Positions 7,466 to 14,400 of a DNA stretch of 16,150 nucleotides are shown here, one piece after another (positions within the stretch are counted from its first letter, which is position 1; each line of letters starts with the position of its first letter). Under the pieces are notes generated by a model that worked only from the letters and a program-made list of their open reading frames with translations, ran no database searches and was not told where the DNA came from. A program made the position numbers and the translations under genes. Source of the stretch: Acholeplasmataceae bacterium (GTDB lineage: Bacteria > Bacillota_I > Bacilli_A > Acholeplasmatales > Acholeplasmataceae); NCBI GenBank assembly GCA_023264085.1, contig JALQTF010000044.1, forward strand, positions 1 to 16,150, read 5' to 3'.

Positions 7466-7885
7466 ATGGCAATCAAAGTAAAAGATACAGAAGAAAAATC
7501 AAAATTATTAGAAGTTCTTACAAAAGAATATAAGTGGGAAAATTTGTTGTTGGGTGTACTTGCAACAGTATCTGCAGGACTTGCACTTATGATTATCAGT
7601 GGCAATCCCTTACTTCAAATTAACCCAAACTTTCCTATACTTGGAACAGAACCTAATGGGACTATTTTCTCGTGGGTTTTACTTGTAATTTCGTTTTTTG
7701 GATTAATTCTAGTCATTTATCCATTCTTTATTCCTGCAGTTCCAGAGCTTAAAAAAATTATCTGGCCAACCCGTTCAAAATTTTTAGATCAATCTGCACG
7801 TACCATTCTATTTCTATTATTTCTAACACTCGTCATATTATTATATAACTTCTTAATACTTAATTTACTTGGTGGTATTCTATGA
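7466..7885 (+). CDS. secE: Preprotein translocase subunit SecE, three-TM form
   Basis: 139 residues; ATG 7466 with GAGG (7453-7456) 9 nt upstream, overlapping the rpmG stop. SecE clamps SecY in the protein-export channel. The C-terminal signature is clear: amphipathic ELKKIIWPTRSKFL (94-107) followed by a TM helix (about 113-135). Unlike the usual roughly 60-residue single-TM SecE of Bacillota, there are two more predicted TM helices (about 27-46 and 67-89), giving a three-TM layout similar in outline to E. coli SecE. The stop TGA overlaps the nusG ATG (ATGA), as expected for translational coupling. Identity is supported both by the signature and by position between rpmG and nusG. Confidence 0.92.
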   Translation: MAIKVKDTEEKSKLLEVLTKEYKWENLLLGVLATVSAGLALMIISGNPLLQINPNFPILGTEPNGTIFSWVLLVISFFGLILVIYPFFIPAVPELKKIIWPTRSKFLDQSARTILFLLFLTLVILLYNFLILNLLGGIL

Positions 7886-8427
7886 GCCAACAAGCTCGTT
7901 GGTATATCATTCAAACATATTCAGGTTATGAGAATTCAGTAAGAGAAGATTTACTGAGACGTGTAGACTCGATGGGAATGAATGATTTTATTTTCTCCGT
8001 CATTGTACCTGAAGAAACGATTATAGAGAAAAAAGAAAATGGTAAAGAGAAAGAGAAAATCAAACAATTGTACCCAGGGTATGTTTTTGTTGAAATGATT
8101 GTCACCGATGAATCTTGGTTTGTTGTGAGAAACACACCGAGAGTCACTGGATTCCTAGGGTCTTCCGGTGGTGGTACAAAACCTGTACCGCTCGCACCAG
8201 AAGAAATCAAACAGATCTTACTTAAAATTGGTGTTATTTCAAAACCCAAATATGATCAATTACTTGATAAATATGTTGAAATTTTATCAGGTGCATATCA
8301 AGGGATTAAAGGGAAAGTGTCAATCGTGGATAATGATCAAGCAAAAGTTGTTGTTGAAATTGACCTCTTTGGTCGTGCAACACCAACCGAAATTGATGCC
8401 CATGAAGTCAAAGTCATCGAATCCTAA
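7882..8427 (+). CDS. nusG: Transcription termination/antitermination factor NusG
   Basis: 181 residues; start ATG 7882 overlaps the secE stop by 4 nt, with GGTGG (7871-7875) as SD. NusG binds the RNA polymerase clamp and modulates pausing, and couples to ribosomes or Rho where present. The N-terminal NGN domain begins RWYIIQTYSGYENSVREDL and contains YPGYVFVEM (64-72) and WFVVRNTPRVTGFLG. The C-terminal KOW domain (about 130-180) has the motif ILSGAYQGIKGKVSIVD. Length is typical of Bacillota. No hairpin terminator follows; the next promoter starts 10 nt downstream. Confidence 0.96.
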   Translation: MSQQARWYIIQTYSGYENSVREDLLRRVDSMGMNDFIFSVIVPEETIIEKKENGKEKEKIKQLYPGYVFVEMIVTDESWFVVRNTPRVTGFLGSSGGGTKPVPLAPEEIKQILLKIGVISKPKYDQLLDKYVEILSGAYQGIKGKVSIVDNDQAKVVVEIDLFGRATPTEIDAHEVKVIES

Positions 8428-8436
8428 GAATTTTCG

Positions 8437-8465
8437 TTGACAACCACGTAGTTTCGTGATAATAT
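8437..8465 (+). promoter_or_regulatory. Strong promoter of rplK-rplA(-rplJ-rplL)
   Basis: Consensus -35 TTGACA (8437-8442), 17-bp spacer, -10 TAATAT (8460-8465) preceded by TG (8457-8458), an extended -10. Transcription should start near 8472, giving a leader of about 75 nt before rplK. Confidence 0.87.
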
Positions 8466-8483
8466 AGCTTCGCATGTTTTAAA

Positions 8484-8545
8484 AACACACCATAGTGGAA
8501 GACATTGTCAAACCACATACTTATGTAAAAGAAGGAGGATGTGTT
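8484..8545 (+). promoter_or_regulatory. rplK leader with an L1-type hairpin
   Basis: GTGG (8495-8498) can pair with CCAC (8513-8516), with an inner GAC/GTC stem (8501-8503 / 8507-8509) and asymmetric unpaired bases (AA on the left, AAA on the right). An outer pairing AACACA (8484-8489) with TGTGTT (8540-8545) would enclose the SD AAGGAGG (8532-8538). The GTGG...CCAC arrangement recurs before rplA. L1 is known to repress its own operon in E. coli by binding an mRNA mimic of its 23S site; that this hairpin is such a site is inferred. Confidence 0.45.
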
Positions 8546-8546
8546 C

Positions 8547-8972
8547 ATGGCTAAAAAAGTTGTTAAACAATTAAAGCTACAAATTCAAGCAGGAAAAGCA
8601 AACCCAGCACCACCAGTTGGTCCGGCACTTGGGCAAGCACAAGTAAATATTCCAGCCTTTTGTTCTCAATTCAATGAAGCAACAAAAGATCAAATGGGAT
8701 ATATGATTCCTGTTGTCATCTCAGTGTATGATGACCGTACGTTTACTTTTGTAACAAAAACGCCACCAGCGAGTGATTTGCTTAAAAAAGCAGCAAACAT
8801 TTCAAAAGGCGCAAGTAATGCACTTAAAGAAAAAGTGGGTTCAGTTACGAAGGCACAGTTACGTGAAATTGCTGAACTGAAGATGCGCGATTTAAATGCA
8901 TACGATGTTGAAGCAGCAATGAACATTATTGCAGGCTCTGCTCGCAATATGGGTATTACAATAAAAGATTAA
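8547..8972 (+). CDS. rplK: 50S ribosomal protein L11
   Basis: 141 residues; ATG 8547 is chosen over the GTG at 8541 because AAGGAGG (8532-8538) lies 8 nt upstream and MAKKVVKQLKLQIQAGKANP is the family start. L11 binds the GTPase-associated region of 23S rRNA at the base of the L10-L7/L12 stalk. Recognisable blocks are ANPAPPVGPALGQAQVNI (proline-rich N-domain), ISVYDDRTFTFVTKTPPAS and the C-terminal rRNA-binding domain ending IAGSARNMGITI. Length equals that of Bacillus L11. First gene of the rplKA unit. Confidence 0.97.
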   Translation: MAKKVVKQLKLQIQAGKANPAPPVGPALGQAQVNIPAFCSQFNEATKDQMGYMIPVVISVYDDRTFTFVTKTPPASDLLKKAANISKGASNALKEKVGSVTKAQLREIAELKMRDLNAYDVEAAMNIIAGSARNMGITIKD

Positions 8973-8983
8973 TGGATCTAAAT

Positions 8984-9010
8984 TGTGGGAGGATATCCCG
9001 CTAGACCACA
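8984..9010 (+). promoter_or_regulatory. L1-type hairpin upstream of rplA
   Basis: TGTGG (8984-8988) pairs with CCACA (9006-9010); inside, GG (8991-8992) can pair with CC (8997-8998) around ATAT, leaving an asymmetric internal loop. The hairpin ends 3 nt before the SD TAGGAGG (9014-9020). The GTGGGAGG...CCC...ACCAC pattern in the rplK-rplA gap resembles what I recall from other Bacillota and the L1 site in 23S rRNA. Autogenous control by L1 is the likely role. Confidence 0.55.
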
Positions 9011-9026
9011 TTTTAGGAGGAAAAGC

Positions 9027-9719
9027 ATGAAAAGAGGTAAAAAATACCTTGAAGCCGCGAAACTCTATGACAAAAACACAATTTATGTTGTAGAAGAAGC
9101 ATTAGGCTTAGTAAAAAAGACGTCATTTACAAAATTTGACGCATCTGTTGAAGTCGCATTTAGACTCAATCTTGACCCTCGTCAAGCAGATCAAAATTTA
9201 AGAGGTGCCATAGTCTTACCGCATGGTACAGGAAAAACTCAACGTGTTGTTGTGATTGCAGAAGGCGAAAAAATTAAAGAAGCTGAAGCAGCTGGTGCAG
9301 ACCGTGCCGGAGATAATGAACTTATTGAAGATATTGCTAAAGGTTGGTTAGATTTTGATGTTTTAGTAGCAACACCATCCATGATGGGTAAACTTGGAAA
9401 ATTAGGACGTGTATTAGGACCTAAAGGTTTAATGCCAAACCCTAAAACAGGTACAGTAACTATGGATGTTGCAAAAGCTGTTGAAGAAATCAAAAATGGT
9501 AAAATTGAATATCGTACTGACAAAGTCGGAAATATTCATGCACCTATCGGTAAAGTATCATTTGATGTTCAAAAATTAAATGAGAACCTACATACACTTT
9601 ATCAACAATTAATTAGAATCAAGCCAAACACTGTTAAAGGAGCATATGTAAAAAACATTACAGTATCTTCTTCAATGGGACCTGGTATTAAAGTATTAGA
9701 AGATTCACTAAAATCATAA
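9027..9719 (+). CDS. rplA: 50S ribosomal protein L1
   Basis: 230 residues; ATG 9027, with TAGGAGG (9014-9020) 6 nt upstream. The in-frame GTG at 8985 lies in the leader hairpin and would add non-family residues. L1 binds 23S rRNA on the mobile L1 stalk, where it helps release E-site tRNA, and can repress its own mRNA. Typical segments: MKRGKKYLEAAKLYDK, the domain with VLPHGTGKTQRVVVIAEG, and the signature LGRVLGPKGLMPNPKTGTV followed by IEYRTDKVGNIHAPIGKVSF. Length matches the family. Confidence 0.97.
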   Translation: MKRGKKYLEAAKLYDKNTIYVVEEALGLVKKTSFTKFDASVEVAFRLNLDPRQADQNLRGAIVLPHGTGKTQRVVVIAEGEKIKEAEAAGADRAGDNELIEDIAKGWLDFDVLVATPSMMGKLGKLGRVLGPKGLMPNPKTGTVTMDVAKAVEEIKNGKIEYRTDKVGNIHAPIGKVSFDVQKLNENLHTLYQQLIRIKPNTVKGAYVKNITVSSSMGPGIKVLEDSLKS

Positions 9720-9732
9720 TTGAAATTGAATC

Positions 9733-9808
9733 AAAACCAAAGACAGTAGGAGCGAAAGCTTAATATCCTACCGAGGCAATGAAAATGAACTTGGAACTCT
9801 TTGGTTTT
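9733..9808 (+). ncRNA. Ribosomal protein L10 leader
   Basis: Matches the L10 leader of Bacillota in sequence and fold. A hairpin GTAGG (9746-9750)/CCTAC (9767-9771) is capped by AGC-GAAA-GCT (9751-9760) with a TAATAT bulge (9761-9766); the CCGAGGC after it (9771-9777) and the AGAC before it suggest the kink-turn L10 binding site. Two alternative closing helices share the same 5' arm: CCAA (9737-9740) with TTGG (9791-9794), or the 11-bp 9733-9743 with 9798-9808. The second competes with the terminator at 9795-9830, so this is an attenuation switch sensing free L10(L12)4. Confidence 0.88.
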
Positions 9809-9838
9809 TGACGAAAAAAATCAAAGAGTTTTATTTAT
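9795..9838 (+). terminator. Attenuator terminator in the rplJ leader
   Basis: Stem of 15 bp (9795-9809 with 9816-9830, one G-U), loop 9810-9815, followed by an interrupted T tract (TTATTTAT). Its 5' arm AACTCTTTGGTTTTT includes the same TCTTTGGTTTT used by the 11-bp antiterminator helix, so the two cannot coexist. It stops transcription ahead of rplJ when the antiterminator is not formed. Confidence 0.85.
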
Positions 9839-9855
9839 ACTACAAGGAGGAAACG

Positions 9856-10341
9856 ATGAGAGATATACTTGTTAAAAAACAACAATTAGTAGATGAACTT
9901 GCAGAAAAAATGCAAACCGCAGTATCACTTGTTGCATTTGATTATCCAGGTTTAACGGTAGCAGAATTTACAGAATTGCGTATTCAATTAAAACAAGCAG
10001 GTTGTGATGCAAAAGTTTACAAAAATAATATTGCAAGACGTGCTGCATTAAAAGCCGGTTTTGATGAATTATCTGATATCTTTACAGGTCCAAAAGCGAT
10101 CGCGATAAGTTATCAAGATGCTGTCGCACCAGCAAAAATCTTAAATGATTTTGCTAAAACACATCCTCAAGTTGTGTTAAATGCATCAATCGTAGAAGGT
10201 GGCTTCTTAAATGAAGCAGATACTAAAGTACTTGCAAACATTCCACCAAGAGAAGTGTTACTTACACAACTCGCAGTTGGATTATTGCAACCAGTTAGAG
10301 AATTAGCCGTTGGTCTAAATATGATCAGCGAAGAAGCATAA
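9856..10341 (+). CDS. rplJ: 50S ribosomal protein L10
   Basis: 161 residues; ATG 9856 with a strong AAGGAGG (9844-9850). The TTG at 9808 that opens the frame is inside the attenuator hairpin and is rejected. L10 anchors L7/L12 dimers to the ribosome as the stalk base and, as L10(L12)4, is the autoregulator of this operon. Typical residues: VAFDYPGLTVAEFTELRIQL (rRNA-binding start) and AKVYKNNIARRAALKAG, then the C-terminal helix that binds L7/L12 dimers. The preceding 136-nt gap holds the L10 leader; rplL follows after 26 nt. Confidence 0.96.
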   Translation: MRDILVKKQQLVDELAEKMQTAVSLVAFDYPGLTVAEFTELRIQLKQAGCDAKVYKNNIARRAALKAGFDELSDIFTGPKAIAISYQDAVAPAKILNDFAKTHPQVVLNASIVEGGFLNEADTKVLANIPPREVLLTQLAVGLLQPVRELAVGLNMISEEA

Positions 10342-10367
10342 TAAAATAAAAAAGGAGAAATTAAATC

Positions 10368-10742
10368 ATGGCAAAATTAACAAAACAAGCATTTGTAGAT
10401 GCATTAAAAGAAATGTCTTTATTAGAAATTAAAGAACTCGTAGAAGGATTAAAAGAAGAATTTGGAATTGATCCAACTGCAGTTGCTGCTGCACCAGCAG
10501 CTGGTGGCGCAAGTGAAGCTGCTGCTGAAAAATCAGAATTCGATGTTATCTTAAAAACATTTGGTTCAAACAAAATTGCAGTCATTAAAGTTGTTCGTAC
10601 AGCAACAGGACTTGGACTTGCAGAAGCAAAAACATTAGCTGAGACAGCTGATGCAGTGATCAAACAAGGTCTCAAGAAAGAAGATGCAGACGCACTTAAA
10701 GCTGAATTAGAAGAAGCTGGTGCAACTGTTGAACTTAAATAA
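10368..10742 (+). CDS. rplL: 50S ribosomal protein L7/L12
   Basis: 124 residues; ATG 10368 with AAGGAGA at 10352-10358. Multi-copy stalk protein that recruits and activates translational GTPases. N-terminal dimerisation helices (1-35, ALKEMSLLEIKELVEGLKE), an Ala/Gly-rich flexible hinge (about 41-54), and the globular C-terminal domain with FDVILKTFGSNKIAVIKVVR and TGLGLAEAKTLAE, ending in AGATVELK. All family features are intact. Followed by a strong terminator at 10764. Confidence 0.97.
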   Translation: MAKLTKQAFVDALKEMSLLEIKELVEGLKEEFGIDPTAVAAAPAAGGASEAAAEKSEFDVILKTFGSNKIAVIKVVRTATGLGLAEAKTLAETADAVIKQGLKKEDADALKAELEEAGATVELK

Positions 10743-10763
10743 TCGCGGTTAATAGTTACACTC

Positions 10764-10798
10764 AAAACCTAAGGCGACATAAGCGTCTTGGGTTTTTT
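10764..10798 (+). terminator. Intrinsic terminator after rplL
   Basis: Long stem: AAAACCTAAGGCG (10764-10776) with CGTCTTGGGTTTT (10784-10796), two G-U pairs, loop 10777-10783, then T to 10798. It ends the ribosomal-protein transcript and leaves only 13 nt before the next start codon. Confidence 0.9.
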
Positions 10799-10811
10799 GT
10801 CCGTTAAATTT

Positions 10812-11393
10812 ATGTCGCATTATTATCAATTTGATAAACAATTAAAGAGCCTAGAAAAGCAAATCACATACCAATTTAGCAACCATACATTTTCATTCAT
10901 CACAGATCATGGTGTTTTTTCTATGGAACACGTCGATCATGGCAGTGATGTTTTATTACATGCAATTGATTATGAAGATTACAAACATGTTTTAGATGTA
11001 GGATGCGGATATGGTGTTTTAGGGTGCGTCTTAAAAACGTTGCATCCTAACGCTAATGTCACAATGTTTGATGTGAATCCTAGAGCAGTTGCGTTATCAA
11101 AAAAGAACACGGCACACTTAGAAGATGTCGTTGTACTTGAATCGGATGCTGTTCCAGAAGGATTGTATGACTTAGTTGTGATGAATCCACCGATAAGAGC
11201 AGGCAAAAAAGTCATTTTTGATTTGTATACGCAAATCTATCAACATATGACATCAAATAGTGCATTTTATATCGTGATTAGTAAACGACACGGTGCACCT
11301 TCACATCAAGCATTTTTAAAGACGATGTTTGATGATGTTTATAGAGTTAATAAATCAAAAGGCTATGATGTTTACAAAGCGATTAAATATTGA
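10812..11393 (+). CDS. Class I SAM methyltransferase, RsmC-like (YbxB family)
   Basis: 193 residues. ATG 10812 is chosen because the N-terminus then aligns with YbxB-type proteins (short start with HYY, and FSFITDHGVFS at 27-37); upstream TTG 10788 falls inside the terminator. Motif I is LDVGCGYGVLG (61-71) for SAM binding, and motif IV NPPIRAGK (125-132) is the N-P-P-[IF]-R-[AT]-G-[KR] signature of the RsmC/YbxB 16S rRNA guanine-N2 methyltransferase group. The length is that of the single-domain YbxB form, not of E. coli RsmC with its duplicated N-terminal domain. Position between rplL and rpoB matches ybxB of Bacillus. No SD is visible and the gene follows a strong terminator, so its expression probably depends on read-through. 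Confidence 0.88.
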   Translation: MSHYYQFDKQLKSLEKQITYQFSNHTFSFITDHGVFSMEHVDHGSDVLLHAIDYEDYKHVLDVGCGYGVLGCVLKTLHPNANVTMFDVNPRAVALSKKNTAHLEDVVVLESDAVPEGLYDLVVMNPPIRAGKKVIFDLYTQIYQHMTSNSAFYIVISKRHGAPSHQAFLKTMFDDVYRVNKSKGYDVYKAIKY

Positions 11394-11419
11394 CAATTTG
11401 CTATTTTATATGATAATAT
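11390..11419 (+). promoter_or_regulatory. Strong promoter of rpoB-rpoC
   Basis: -35 TTGACA (11390-11395) overlaps the stop codon of the methyltransferase gene. -10 TAATAT (11414-11419) with TG at 11411-11412, spacer 18 bp. The leader from about 11426 to 11491 contains a weak hairpin GAAAA-GTTG-TTTTC but no attenuator that I can see. Confidence 0.82.
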
Positions 11420-11491
11420 TATAGAATGCGAAAAGTTGTTTTCTACCACGATTCATCAATTAAATTTTATATTTTTTAGGAGAGTGACCCT

Positions 11492-14400
11492 ATGGGATAT
11501 CGCGTAGTTCAATACGGTAAAAAAGCTTCAAGAAGAAATTATTCTAGAATGCGTTATGATATTGATTTACCAAACTTGATCGAAATCCAAACGAACTCGT
11601 TTGAATGGTTCTTGAAGGATGGTATTAAAGAATTACTTCAAGACATTTCACCAATTGAAGCACACAACGGTGATATGAAACTTCATTTTGAAGAACATGA
11701 ACTTACTGAACCTAAGTACAATGTTCAAGATTCCAAAAAACGAGACATTAACTATGCAAAACAACTATCTGTTAAAGTCAAATTAGAAAATGTTTTAACA
11801 GGTGAAGTAAGAGAAAACAAAGTCTTAATGGCTGAAATCCCGGTGATGACACCAACGGGAACTTTTGTCATTAATGGTGCTGAACGTGTTGTTGTATCAC
11901 AGATTATTCGTTCTGCTGGTGCATATTATACAAGTGCCATTGATAAAAAATTAAATCAATTACGTTATTCTGCTCAAATCATTCCTACGCGTGGGGCATG
12001 GTTAGAAATGGAAATGGGTTCTAAAGATATTTTATATACAAAATTAGACCGTTCCAAAAAGGTGCCTATGACAACCTTTATGCGTGCCATTGGTTTAGGT
12101 AAGAAAAAAGACATTTATGATATTTTTGGAAAATCAGATTATTTAGATTCAACGTTTGAAAAGGATGAAACTAAAAATAGTGATGAAGCCATTGTTGAAG
12201 TTTACGCGAAATTAAGACAAGGTGAAAAAGTTCCTGCAGATGCTGCACGTGAATTTATTCGCATGCGTTTATTTGATCGTAGACGATATGATTTAGCCGC
12301 TGTCGGTCGCTATAAGTTTAATAGAAAACTTGATGTGCTTGCACGTGTTCTAGATACAACACTTGCGCAAGATGTGGTAGATCCTAAAACAGGTAAAGTC
12401 ATAGTTAAAGAAGATACATTAATCACAAAAGAAGTCTTACAGTTACTTAAAGAAAATCGTCATGTATTAAGAAAAGAAATTATTGAAAAAGAATACTCAT
12501 TACAAAATGAATTACCTGATGAAATTCTCGCAGAACGTTTACCAGATGGTGGCGATGTTTTATATACTAAAGAAAAAATCACAAACTTAAGAACAGGTGA
12601 AGTATTAGTAGAAAAAAATACACCTGTGACTGAAGATGTGATTGGTATTTTACGAAGAAACCGTCAATCATTAGATGAAAAAGTCATTAAGTTTTTCTTA
12701 GGTAGAGATATTTATGAAAAAGATGGTGACAGACATGGTGTTGTTGTTGAAATGCTCGATGTTAACGTTAAAGTCGATGATTCCGATAAAACTAAAGTTG
12801 TTAGAGTCGTAGGTAACGATCAATTAGAAACTGCAGAACACATTACTGTTTCTGATATGATTGCATCATTAAGCTATTACTTAAACTTATACGAAGGTAT
12901 TGGCGAAGTAGATGATATTGACCACTTAGGGAACCGTCGTTTAAGGCTCATTGGTGAATTACTAAAAAATCAATTTAGAATTGGTTTGGCACGCGCAGAA
13001 AAAAATATTAAAGACAAAATGTCTACCACTGTATTTAGTGAAGCAACGCCTGCACAAATCATAAACATGACACCTCTTGCAGGTGCAATTAAAACATTCT
13101 TTGGGTCTTCGCAGTTATCACAATTTATGGATCAAATCAATCCACTTGCAGAACTCACGCAAAAAAGACGTGTATCTGCATTAGGTACTGGTGGGTTAGC
13201 ACGTGATCGTGCCGGTGTTGAAGTACGTGACGTACACAACTCTCACTACGGTAGAATTTGTCCTATTGAAACACCAGAAGGTCCTTCCATCGGATTGATT
13301 TCATCGCTTGCGACATATGGTCGTGTCGATCAATATGGTTTTATTCAAACGCCATATCTTATGGTTGAACATAAAAAAGATGGGTTTTATGTGTCTAATG
13401 AATTTAAATATTTAACAGCTGATGAAGAATATCACGAAGTCATTGCTTCTGCAGCATCTAAATTAGATGATAAAGGAAGATTTGCTGATGATAAAGTGAT
13501 TGGACGTCATCGTGGCGAAACGTCAATGTTTGAAGTTGATCAAGTAACATTTATGGACGTTTCTCCAAAACAAATTGTTTCTGTTGCAACATCCACGATT
13601 CCATTCTTAGAACATGATGATGCGTCTCGTGCCCTCATGGGAGCGAACATGCAACGTCAAGCCGTGCCGCTACTCATTCCTGAAGCACCCATTGTTGGTA
13701 CTGGGATAGAACATCGTGCTGCAAAAGATTCTGGTGCAGTCGTTGTTTCAAAAACATCGGGATTTGTAACGTATTCTGATTCTAAACATATTAGAGTAAC
13801 ATCAGAACCAGACAATACGGTTAAAGTTGGACGTACCACGATCTTTACCAAAGGTGAGCCATTTACTTTTGAAGTTGCTAATAAACTTGTTGAAAAAGGT
13901 GTGGATACAACAACGGATTATAAGTTAATACGTTTCTTTAGATCCAATCAAGATACCATGATCCTACAAAAACCGATTGTTAAAACTGGTGAATTTGTAG
14001 ATGCTGGAGATATTTTAGCAGATGGTCCATCCACATATAAAGGAGAACTTGCTTTAGGTCGTAATGTTACCATTGCATTTATGACTTGGGAAGGTTACAA
14101 CTATGAAGATGCCATCATCTTATCAGAAGACTTAGTATCTGAAGATGTCTATACATCGATTCATATTAGTGAATATGAAATAGAAACACGTGAACTTAAA
14201 ACCGGTTCGGGTAAAGAAGAATTTACTAGAGAAGTGCCAAATGTGGGACTCGATGCTTTACGTAACTTAGACGAAAGAGGCATTATCATTCCTGGTTCAG
14301 AAGTAAAAGAAGGCGATATCTTAGTTGGTAAAATTACACCAAAAGGTATGTTTGAACCAAGTCCATCAGAAAAACTTATCCATGCTGTTATTGGTGAAAA

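Noticed and set aside
8168..8440. 90-codon + strand frame overlapping nusG
   Set aside because: Shadow frame of nusG; no SD, and Lys/Gln-rich low-complexity content.
8445..8458. CACG-N6-CGTG in the spacer of the rplK promoter as an operator
   Set aside because: Only 4 bp per arm; expected by chance at this length.
9808..9855. 16-codon N-terminal extension of L10 from TTG 9808
   Set aside because: The bases form the attenuator hairpin, and a strong AAGGAGG precedes ATG 9856, which gives the canonical L10 N-terminus.
10788..10811. Upstream TTG starts for the RsmC-like gene (10788, 10797)
   Set aside because: They fall within the rplL terminator hairpin and T-run, have no SD, and would add residues absent from the YbxB family.
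11426..11491. Attenuator in the rpoB leader
   Set aside because: Only a weak A-U hairpin (GAAAA/TTTTC) is present, with no GC-rich stem followed by a T-run or competing pairing.
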